Source: Opitutus sp. GAS368 (GTDB lineage: Bacteria; Verrucomicrobiota; Verrucomicrobiia; Opitutales; Opitutaceae). Taken from it: DNA of 64,000 bases. A program made the translations under genes and the position numbers. Under the pieces are notes generated by a model. It searched no databases and had not been told where the DNA came from. It saw only the letters and a list, made by a program, of their open reading frames with translations. The stretch lies in the NCBI GenBank assembly GCA_945903465.1, contig CAMDOF010000004.1, positions 50,504-114,503 of the forward strand, read 5' to 3'. The stretch's first letter is position 1; every line of letters starts with the position of its first letter. Of this stretch, positions 27,027-34,314 are shown piece after piece.

Positions 27027-28832
27027 TTACTTGGGTTGGCCCGGTTTGACCCACGTGTCGCGCAAGGTGAGGGTGCGATTGAACACGGGGCGCCCGGGCG
27101 TGAAGTTTTTGTTGTCGGGGGTAAAATAGCCGAGACGCTCGAATTGGAATGACTCGCCGGGTTGGGCGTTCACGAGCGATTCCTCGAGTTTGCCCGTGAC
27201 GACTTGGAGTGAGTGCGGGTTGAGGTGTTTTCTGAAGTCGTCAGTGGCGCCGGGCTCGGGTACGGTAAAGAGGCGATCGTAGAGGCGAACCTCGGCGTCG
27301 ATGCAGTGGCTGGCGCTGACCCAGTGAATGGTCCCCTTGACCTTTTTGTCGACATTGGCCCCGCCGGCGCGCGTGGTGAGATCGGCGGTGCAGCGGAGTT
27401 CGGTAATCTGGCCGGCGGCATCTTTGATGACTTCATCGCAGCGAATAATGCACGCATATTTTAAACGGACCTCGCCGCCGGGTTTGAGCCGGAAGTACTT
27501 GGGAGGCGGTATCTCGGCGAAATCATCGCTCTCAATGAAAACCTCGCGGGTCAGGGCGAGGTCCCGCGTCGTGGTGACCTCGTCTTGAGGGTTGTTGGTG
27601 GCGGCGCAGACCCACGTTTCTCCGGCAGGAATGTTGGTGAGGACAACCTTCATCGGATGGAGCACGGCGAGTCGGCGCGCAGCGATCGGATTGAGTTCTT
27701 CGCGGACGGCGTGCTCGAAGAGGGCGATATCGGTGACGCTTTCGTACTTGGTGACGCCGACGATCGCGGCGAGTCGGCGAATGGCACTGGCGGGAATCCC
27801 CCGCCGGCGGGCGCCCGAGAGCGTGGGCATCCGCGGATCTTCCCAGCCCTCCACCGCACCCTCCTCTACGAGTTGGAGGAGACGCCGCTTGCTGAATATC
27901 ATGTACCCGACGTTGAGCTTGGCGAATTCGTATTGATGGGGGAGGGTCCGCGGGAGTTCGAGGCTTTGGAGAATCCAATCGTAGAGCGGCCGATGCACTT
28001 CAAACTCAAGGGTGCAAACGCTGTGCGTAATCCCCTCGAGATAGTCGCTGAGGCAATGGGCAAAATCATAGAGTGGATAAAGGCACCATTTATCACCCGC
28101 GTGGTGGTGGGCGACGTGCCTGATCCGGTAGAGCAGGGGGTCGCGCAACCACATATTCGGCGACGTCATATCGATTTTAGCGCGCAGACTACGTGCGCCA
28201 TTGGGAAATTCTCCGGCGCGCATCCGGCCGAAAAGGTCGAGATTCTCGGCTATGCACCGATCCCGCCAGGGACTGGGTCGACCGGGGCGGTCGGGGGAGC
28301 CTCGGTAGGCCTCCGTTTCTTCGGGGGTGAGGTCGTCGACGTAGGCCATCCCCAGTTTGATAAGTTGCTGGGCGTAGGCGTAAATTTGCTCGAAATAATC
28401 GCTGGCGAAGAAGGCCTCGACCTCGGGGGCACCCAACGGAGCCGCGCCAATATGAAAATCGGGTTTGTCGTTGAAGATCTGAGCGGTCGGAACCGCTCCC
28501 TTAGTCTTTTGCCCGAGGCATTGGTCAGCCCAACCAGAGATCAGCCAGCGAACATCGTGCGTGATCGAATCGACGTATTCGATATCCTCTTTAACGGGAT
28601 TGGTGTCATCAAAGCGCAGGTTACATTGCCCGTTATTTTCACGAGCAATCCCGAAATTCAGGCAAATCGATTTGGCGTGGCCAATGTGGAGATAGCCGTT
28701 GGGTTCCGGTGGAAAGCGAGTGACGATTTTGGCGAAGCGTTGGCTGGCCACGTCTTGGGCTACGATATCGCGGATGAAATCGCTCGGCGCGGGTGTTGTG
28801 GTGGAAACGTTGGCAATGTTCGCTGCGGACAT
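27027..28832 (-). CDS. glnS: Glutamine--tRNA ligase
   Basis: This 601-residue class I synthetase has the HIGH motif in PPEPNGYLHIGHAKS (HIGH at 49-52) and a KMSKS equivalent in IFSKRR (312-317). GlnRS-specific segments include FDDTNPVKEDIEYVDSI, RDPLLYRIRHVAHHHAGDKW and the C-terminal beta-barrels that bind the anticodon. It attaches glutamine to tRNA-Gln in the cytoplasm. About 30 residues (roughly 105-140, rich in Gly, Pro and Ala) are inserted before SDYFEQIY compared with the usual bacterial protein. The gene is encoded just downstream of a tRNA-Arg on the same strand. Confidence 0.97.
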   Translation of the reverse strand: MSAANIANVSTTTPAPSDFIRDIVAQDVASQRFAKIVTRFPPEPNGYLHIGHAKSICLNFGIARENNGQCNLRFDDTNPVKEDIEYVDSITHDVRWLISGWADQCLGQKTKGAVPTAQIFNDKPDFHIGAAPLGAPEVEAFFASDYFEQIYAYAQQLIKLGMAYVDDLTPEETEAYRGSPDRPGRPSPWRDRCIAENLDLFGRMRAGEFPNGARSLRAKIDMTSPNMWLRDPLLYRIRHVAHHHAGDKWCLYPLYDFAHCLSDYLEGITHSVCTLEFEVHRPLYDWILQSLELPRTLPHQYEFAKLNVGYMIFSKRRLLQLVEEGAVEGWEDPRMPTLSGARRRGIPASAIRRLAAIVGVTKYESVTDIALFEHAVREELNPIAARRLAVLHPMKVVLTNIPAGETWVCAATNNPQDEVTTTRDLALTREVFIESDDFAEIPPPKYFRLKPGGEVRLKYACIIRCDEVIKDAAGQITELRCTADLTTRAGGANVDKKVKGTIHWVSASHCIDAEVRLYDRLFTVPEPGATDDFRKHLNPHSLQVVTGKLEESLVNAQPGESFQFERLGYFTPDNKNFTPGRPVFNRTLTLRDTWVKPGQPK

Positions 28833-28916
28833 AAAGCCTCACGTTGTTAAGCTCCGCAAGCCGAGGCAACGACCTTTTGGCTAGGCCCTTTTTTAACAAC
28901 AAGGGTCGGGGTGATT

Positions 28917-28991
28917 TGGTGCGAGCGCCGGGAGTCGAACCCGGATCAGTGGCTTCGGAGGCCACTACACTATCCATTGTGCTACGCTCGC
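28917..28991 (-). tRNA. tRNA-Arg (anticodon CCG)
   Basis: On the minus strand the sequence folds into a full cloverleaf. The acceptor is GCGAGCG/CGCTCGC, the D-stem GCAC/GTGT, and the anticodon stem GTGGC/GCCAC with loop CTCCGAA (anticodon CCG). The T-arm is CCGGG-TTCGACT-CCCGG. The discriminator A is followed by a genome-encoded CCA at 28917-28919. It decodes the arginine codon CGG. Confidence 0.97.
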
Positions 28992-29175
28992 ATTTGACTG
29001 GACCGCTAAGTCTTGCTGACGGCTTCTCGTTATTTGCCTAACTCAATCTTTTGATCCTGTTTTTACCTTCGGAAATCGAAAATCTGAAACAAAGGAGGTT
29101 TTTCTCGAAATAATAAGGAACACGTCCCAACGAGGGCGGATTCTCGCGTTCCTTCCATCGACGGCAAGACGAAAT

Positions 29176-29844
29176 TTATGAAGAAGTGTGGGGCTTCTTA
29201 GATTCCCGCCATGCTCGCCAGAACTCAAAGACCATCGGTAAGACAGAGACAATGATGATGGCCAAGATCACTAGCTTGAAGTTCCTTTGGACAAACGGTT
29301 GGTTGCCGAAAAAGAAGCCCGCATAAATGAAAAAATAAATCCAGATCACGCCACCGACAATGTTGTAAGCAATGAAGCGGGCATAGTGCATCTGACCGAC
29401 GCCCGCCACGAACGGGACAAACGTTCGCACAATCGGTACAAAGCGTGCGAGGATGATTGCCCGGCCGCCGTATTTTTGGAAGAAAGCATGAGCCCGCTCG
29501 AGGTGTTTTTTACGAAGAAAAATCGAATCATCCCGCTTGAAAACCGCTGGGCCGATTTTTGCGCCGATCCAATAGTTGAGGGTATCCCCGATGATCGCCG
29601 CGACGAGCAGCAAGGCGGCCATGAGGTGGACATTCAGCCCCGTCTCGGGCTTCGCGCAAAAAGCGCCTGCGGCAAAAAGCAAGGAGTCACCCGGCAGGAA
29701 CGGTGTGATGACCAATCCGGTTTCCGCGAAGATGATCAGAAAGAGCAACGCGTACGTCCAATGACCGTAAGCGGCAATAATCTCCGCAAGATGGCGGTCG
29801 ATATGCAAAATGAAATCAATGAGCTTCTTGATCAGGTCGAGCAT
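29176..29844 (-). CDS. DedA-family inner-membrane protein
   Basis: This 222-residue protein has four to five membrane segments and the DedA motifs FAETGLVITPFLPGDSLLF (about 40-58) and ILARFVPIVRTFVPFVAGVG (about 130-149), whose Glu, Asp and Arg residues are required in this family. DedA proteins are phospholipid (undecaprenyl-phosphate or phosphatidylethanolamine) flippase-like transporters that support envelope homeostasis. It ends 37 bp before the hairpin terminator of the neighbouring small gene on the same strand, so it probably has its own promoter. Confidence 0.96.
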   Translation of the reverse strand: MLDLIKKLIDFILHIDRHLAEIIAAYGHWTYALLFLIIFAETGLVITPFLPGDSLLFAAGAFCAKPETGLNVHLMAALLLVAAIIGDTLNYWIGAKIGPAVFKRDDSIFLRKKHLERAHAFFQKYGGRAIILARFVPIVRTFVPFVAGVGQMHYARFIAYNIVGGVIWIYFFIYAGFFFGNQPFVQRNFKLVILAIIIVSVLPMVFEFWRAWRESKKPHTSS

Positions 29845-29880
29845 GACACCGTTGAAAAAACCGTCGCGGCGAATTCAGGC

Positions 29881-29912
29881 AAAAAAAAGGCAGGCAGCGG
29901 AAACTGCCTGCC
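29881..29912 (-). terminator. Intrinsic terminator of the small basic protein gene
   Basis: A perfect 9-bp stem, GGCAGGCAG/CTGCCTGCC, with a six-base loop (29889-29912) is preceded on the plus strand by eight A (29881-29888), giving a U8 tail on the minus strand. It lies 22 bp beyond the stop of the small basic protein gene. Confidence 0.92.
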
Positions 29913-29933
29913 GGAGAATTCTGTAAGTCTGAA

Positions 29934-30089
29934 TCAGACGTCGGGCTTGGTCTTGCGGAGGCCATGGACGCGGTCGCCCAAGTTCCACTGCTTGCGCTTG
30001 CGGAGTAGTTCGACGCGCTCGAAGCGCTTCAGGACGTTGCGTTTGATGACGAGGCCAGAGGAGCCTTGGAGGCTTTTGTGCTGTGACAT
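29934..30089 (-). CDS. Chlamydiae/Verrucomicrobia-type small basic protein, 51 residues
   Basis: The ATG at 30089 opens a 51-residue frame ending at TGA 29934. The protein begins MSQHKSLQGSSGLVIKRN and contains VLKRFERVELLRKRKQW and RVHGLRKTKPDV; it is rich in Arg and Lys. This matches my memory of a small basic protein family (TIGR04137) restricted to Chlamydiae and Verrucomicrobia, whose function is not established. Composition and conservation suggest RNA or ribosome binding. Its own terminator directly downstream supports an independent, well-expressed transcript. No Shine-Dalgarno sequence is seen upstream. Confidence 0.88.
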   Translation of the reverse strand: MSQHKSLQGSSGLVIKRNVLKRFERVELLRKRKQWNLGDRVHGLRKTKPDV

Positions 30090-30216
30090 GGCTGAATAAA
30101 GGAATGGTTCTACCGTTTAAAGGGCTACGTTGCTAGGGCGCACTTTCGCCGGTGACAAGGATTTTTATCGAGGATTTCTCCGATGGCCACGGGTTTGAGG
30201 GTGGGGCAGGAGGCCC

Positions 30217-30444
30217 CTAGTAAGGGGACATCGGCGATTCGATGGCGATGGGGGGGCTCTCCTTTTTGGTGGTGACCGGCTTCTTCGCTTTCGCAGAATC
30301 AGGAAACGCAGGGGCGTCGCACGGTGTTTTACTTAGGTTCGGCCAAAAATGGAGCGACCACTTTTTACGGCGGACGCCATCCGCGCGTACCGAGATACGC
30401 TCAATGCCGTTCTCCTCAAAATACCCCTCGGCTCCCGCGTACAC
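30217..30444 (-). CDS. Possible 75-residue protein or gene fragment (unrecognised)
   Basis: A GTG at 30444 opens a 75-codon frame. The first half (YFEENGIERISVRADGVRR, then KKWSLHFWPNL) reads like a folded protein. The second half is rich in Lys, Pro and Ser (AKAKKPVTTKKESPPIAIES). A stop codon lies four codons upstream in frame, and there is no ATG or clear ribosome-binding site. It could be a small gene or the remnant of a larger one. The rest of the gap (30090-30629) shows no other candidate and should hold the promoter of the TonB receptor. Confidence 0.3.
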   Translation of the reverse strand: MYAGAEGYFEENGIERISVRADGVRRKKWSLHFWPNLSKTPCDAPAFPDSAKAKKPVTTKKESPPIAIESPMSPY

Positions 30445-30629
30445 GCATACTGATCATCTTGGTCTTTGGGTGTGATCGCGATTTGCCTAGGCCAACAAAA
30501 TTTGCTAGTTTTGACTTTAGAAATTTCCCTTGGTCGTTTTCTATCTTTACGAACTTTATTTCTATCCTCGGATCGTTTCCGTGGAGTCCATTAACCCGGT
30601 TCGGCTTCTAGGCTTTTTTCCACCACCCG

Positions 30630-33600
30630 ATGAAGAGTAACGCTGGTTCCTCGCTGAGCCCATTTCACTCCCTCGCAGTCTCAATTTTGGTGTGCTTTTT
30701 GAGTGCATCGTTGTTCGCCCAAGCGCCCGGCGTGGGGATGATTGAGGGGCGGGTGCTGAACGGTCGTAACGGCGAATACGCGGCGGGTGCGCGTCTGACC
30801 GTGGGGGGCACGGGAGGCGAAACGCTGACGGATGCCGGCGGTTTTTTTCGGCTGACACGGGTGCCGGTCGGTCCGGCGCGCGTGACGATTTTTTATACTG
30901 GATTTGCTCCGCAAACCATGGTTGCGGCGGTGTCGCTCGATCAAGTGACGCGGCTTGAGGTGACTTTAACAACCGGCGCGGCCCCAGGCGACGGGGCGAT
31001 CGTTAAGCTTGATGAATTTCGGGTGGCGACTTCCCGCGAGATGGATGCGGCCGCGCTTGCGATTAACGAGCAACGGTTCGCTTCGAACATAAAGAATGTA
31101 TTGTCCACAGACGAATTTGGCAATGTCGCCGAAGGTAACGTCGCGGAGTTTCTTAAATTTCTTCCCGGGGTCACCATTGACTACACGGGGGGGAACGCGC
31201 GGGATATTTCGATCAACGGCGTGCCCGCGGATAACGTGCCGGTGACGCTCGATGGCTTCAGTATCGCCTCGGCGCCGGGCAATGCGACCGGTCGATCCGT
31301 CGCGTCCGATATGATTTCGATCAATAACCTTTCTCGAATTGAGGTTTCCTATTCACCCACCCCAGAATCGCAGGGTTCCGCCTTGGCGGGTTCTGTGAAT
31401 ATGGTGCCGCGCAGTTCGTTTGAGCGGGCCAAGCCCTTGTTGAATGCCAGTGTCTACGTAATTACTCGGGACAATGCGCGAGATTTTAAGAAAGTGCCCG
31501 GCCCCAAGCCGAGTGCCACCCGCAACGTTCATCCGGGCTTTGACTTCGCTTACGTGGCGCCCGTGAACAAGCGATTTGGGTACACGCTCTCCGCGGGGAC
31601 GTCATCAAATTATTCACCGCAAGATAATAGCCAAAATACCCAGTGGCGCGGCGTCAACACGGCCACGAATGGCACGACCATCCCCGTGACGAGCGTCGGC
31701 AACCCTTACCTGACCGCCTACCAGGTGCAGGATGCGCCCAAGGTCACGGTCCGCCGCTCCATCGGGGGTTCGGTGGACTACAAATTTTCCACCTACGATC
31801 GCGTGACGCTCGGGTTTCAGTACTCGTCGTTCGACGGTCAATACATTGTCTCAAGTCTTAACTTCAACGTCGGCTCGGTGCGGCCGGGTGATTTCAGCAC
31901 CACTGCCACCCAGGGGGTGGTCGGTACGGGGATTTTGCAGTCGCTTCATCAAGAGCGGAATCGCTTTAACCGGACGCGGATGCCAACTTTGGTCTGGCGC
32001 CACGATGGTCCAGTCTGGAGGGCAGATGGTGGGCTCGGCTACTCTCTGCAGGACGATGGCAACCCGGATACTGAGCAAGGCTACTTTCGGAACGTCACGC
32101 TGCAGCGCTCGAACGTGACGATTGCGCTGAAGGATATTTTCTACCTGAGACCAAAAACCATCGTCGTTCAGGAGGGTTCGACCAGCGCAGCGGTTGATCC
32201 TTATGCGCTCTCGACCTACTCGATGGTCTCGGCGGCGACTCAGGTGGACACGAACATTGATCGGCAGAAGACCGCTTATGGCAGCCTGCGCCGTGATTTC
32301 TTCACAGCCATCCCCATCACGTTGAAAACCGGCTTCGACGTCCGCCAAACTGTTCGCGACAATCGCGGCGGTACTTTGACGAGTAATTTTGTTGGCAAGG
32401 ATGGTCGCGCCAGTCTCGTCCCCCTGGGCAACGATGACAGCCCCGTGCCTTTTTTTGACCCGATCTACTCTCAGCGCGTATTGCCCTTCGGCTTCCCAAA
32501 GCTTGAGGCGCCAAGCAACCGGAAGGTTTACGAATACGCTCTGGCCAATCCTGCGCATTTTACTCGCAACGAAAACACGTTTTACCGCAACCAGGTCGCC
32601 GCCTCGCGGCACTCCGAGGAAATTATCTCGTCGGTTTACCTTCGAGGCGATGTCGCCTTTCTGCAAAATCGGCTCAAACTCGTCGGTGGACTCCGCGCGG
32701 AACAGACGAACGCCCAAGGCGAAGGCGTCTTGAGCGACCCTGCCCGTAATTATCAACGGAATACCAGCGGGCAGATCCTCCGCAATCCGAATGGCACCCC
32801 TGTCTTGATTTTGCCGGCGACGGACGCGCTTGGCGTCTCCAAGCTCACCTACATCGATCGGGGCGTTCGGACCGACAAAGAGTACTTTCGCTATTTCCCG
32901 AGTTTGAACGCGAGTTATCAGCTTCAGGAAAATACGGTCGCGCGTGCCGCTTATTATCACTCTGTCGGTCGGCCAAACTTCATTCAGTACTCCGGAGGGA
33001 TTACCCTGCCAGATACGAGTAATCCGCCGTCGGCCGCCAATCAGATCACCGTGAATAACGCGGCCATCAAGGCGTGGAGTGCGCGCACGGTCAACCTCCG
33101 GATCGAGCGTTACTTCGAGGGGGTCGGGCAGATCTCGGTAGGGGCGTTTCGGCGTCAAATCGAAGATTTTTTTGGGGCGACGGTTTTTGCGGCGACGCCC
33201 GAGTTCCTCGCGCTCTATAGCTTAGATCCCAATGAATTTCGCGGCTATGATGTCTCGACCCGTCACAACGTGGTGGGCACGGTGCGGACCGAGGGTTTGG
33301 ATTTTAATTACAAACAGGCGCTCACGTTCCTGCCGAACTGGGCGCGAGGTGTCCAGGTCTTCGCCAACGCCAGCGCGCAGCGTGTGACGGGTGACGATAC
33401 GGTTTCCTTTTCGGGGTTTATTCCGCGCAGCGGTAGTTGGGGTGTTAGTTTTACTCGGCCCAAGTATAATCTGCGCGTAAATTGGAATTATCGCGGTCGT
33501 TCGCGGAATGCCTTGGTCACTGGGAGTGGGATCGAGCCGGGCACTTTCAATTGGACCTCTAAGCGCCTGTATGTTGATGTCGTGGGCGAATACAATTTAT

Positions 33601-33755
33601 GGAAGCGGACCTCGTTGTTCTTTAACCTTCGCAACGTGGGCGACGCGACCGAGGATGTGAAGGTGTTTGGGCCAAACACGCCTGAGGTGGCGCGGTTTCG
33701 GACCCGCGTAGATTATGCGTCTCTGTGGACGCTCGGTCTCAAGAGCACATTTTGA
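30630..33755 (+). CDS. TonB-dependent receptor with carboxypeptidase-regulatory-like domain (paralogue 1)
   Basis: This 1041-residue protein has a signal peptide ending SASLFAQA. A carboxypeptidase-regulatory-like domain follows (about 35-115: GMIEGRVLNGRNGEYAAGA, GGFFRLTRVPVG). Then come the linker KLDEFRVATSREMDAAA and a plug with INEQRFASNIKNV, EFLKFLPGV, ISINGVPADNVPVTLDGF and GSALAGSVNMVPRSSFERA. The barrel ends in the terminal Phe (LKSTF). These plug motifs recur almost word for word in the receptors at 37445 and 60573, so the three are clear paralogues. It is an outer-membrane importer of an unknown large ligand. Confidence 0.94.
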   Translation: MKSNAGSSLSPFHSLAVSILVCFLSASLFAQAPGVGMIEGRVLNGRNGEYAAGARLTVGGTGGETLTDAGGFFRLTRVPVGPARVTIFYTGFAPQTMVAAVSLDQVTRLEVTLTTGAAPGDGAIVKLDEFRVATSREMDAAALAINEQRFASNIKNVLSTDEFGNVAEGNVAEFLKFLPGVTIDYTGGNARDISINGVPADNVPVTLDGFSIASAPGNATGRSVASDMISINNLSRIEVSYSPTPESQGSALAGSVNMVPRSSFERAKPLLNASVYVITRDNARDFKKVPGPKPSATRNVHPGFDFAYVAPVNKRFGYTLSAGTSSNYSPQDNSQNTQWRGVNTATNGTTIPVTSVGNPYLTAYQVQDAPKVTVRRSIGGSVDYKFSTYDRVTLGFQYSSFDGQYIVSSLNFNVGSVRPGDFSTTATQGVVGTGILQSLHQERNRFNRTRMPTLVWRHDGPVWRADGGLGYSLQDDGNPDTEQGYFRNVTLQRSNVTIALKDIFYLRPKTIVVQEGSTSAAVDPYALSTYSMVSAATQVDTNIDRQKTAYGSLRRDFFTAIPITLKTGFDVRQTVRDNRGGTLTSNFVGKDGRASLVPLGNDDSPVPFFDPIYSQRVLPFGFPKLEAPSNRKVYEYALANPAHFTRNENTFYRNQVAASRHSEEIISSVYLRGDVAFLQNRLKLVGGLRAEQTNAQGEGVLSDPARNYQRNTSGQILRNPNGTPVLILPATDALGVSKLTYIDRGVRTDKEYFRYFPSLNASYQLQENTVARAAYYHSVGRPNFIQYSGGITLPDTSNPPSAANQITVNNAAIKAWSARTVNLRIERYFEGVGQISVGAFRRQIEDFFGATVFAATPEFLALYSLDPNEFRGYDVSTRHNVVGTVRTEGLDFNYKQALTFLPNWARGVQVFANASAQRVTGDDTVSFSGFIPRSGSWGVSFTRPKYNLRVNWNYRGRSRNALVTGSGIEPGTFNWTSKRLYVDVVGEYNLWKRTSLFFNLRNVGDATEDVKVFGPNTPEVARFRTRVDYASLWTLGLKSTF

Positions 33756-33866
33756 CCGCTCGTCGCCCCTCATTCGTGATTGAGACAGGACTTTGTCTCT
33801 GACAGGCCACCGTCCACCCTGCTCAGCTGGCGTGATTTGTTCGGCTTGCTTTTTCACCACCGCGAG

Positions 33867-33973
33867 ACCCCGCCTCTCGAGGCTTCTCCCTAGCCCGTGG
33901 GGACTGCCTTCCCAACCGCGTCGTGAGAGCCAAGTAACCCCGCCGCTCGAGGCTTCTCCCTAGCCCGTGGGGA
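33867..33973. repeat. Two-copy direct repeat F (37 bp copies, 70 bp period)
   Basis: A 37-bp sequence at 33867-33903, beginning ACCCCGCC and ending TAGCCCGTGGGGA, recurs at 33937-33973 with one mismatch after a 33-bp spacer. It lies 111 bp past the stop of the TonB receptor in the convergent gap before the DUF6797 cytochrome gene. Confidence 0.95.
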
Positions 33974-34218
33974 GGCGGGCTTGCCTGGCGCAGGGTCTGG
34001 GCGGAAGGGCATTCGTGACTGGCTTGGTGGCTGCCAACGCCCGAACGATTCCGACTGGGATTTGCCGGGTCGCACCCAACGGCGTCGAGTGAAAGGATGA
34101 TGACGCGCAGGCGCTCGCGGTTTCAGCAAGGTCCCAGTTTCGGGGGGCGCTGGTAAAAGTCGGCCCGCGCAGGCCTGCGAAAAAATAAGTGACGGCGGCC
34201 GCGCGACCTGCCCCCTCC

Positions 34219-34272
34219 GCGGGCGTGGGCCGCGGGCGTGGTGGGCCGCGGGCGTGGTGGGCCGCGGGTGGG
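34219..34272. repeat. Short tandem repeat, 16-bp unit
   Basis: The unit GCGGGCGTGGTGGGCC occurs at 34232-34247 and 34248-34263. A shortened copy (34219-34231) precedes them and a partial copy follows. It lies in the convergent gap, 43 bp from the stop of the DUF6797 gene. It may form nested GC hairpins and could vary in copy number. Confidence 0.85.
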
Positions 34273-34314
34273 AGCGACCGGCGGTTGTCACCGGACTTCA
34301 CCCGTGCCGGGGGT

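Noticed and set aside
31851..33158. 435-codon antisense frame inside a TonB receptor gene
   Set aside because: High-GC genes commonly produce long open antisense frames; the translation has no coherent motifs while the sense frame encodes a complete receptor. The same applies to 38006-39676 and 42567-43805.
8952..33973. Two-repeat CRISPR arrays
   Set aside because: Each locus has only two repeat copies, every locus has a different repeat, and no cas genes are present. The repeats are reported as direct-repeat pairs instead.
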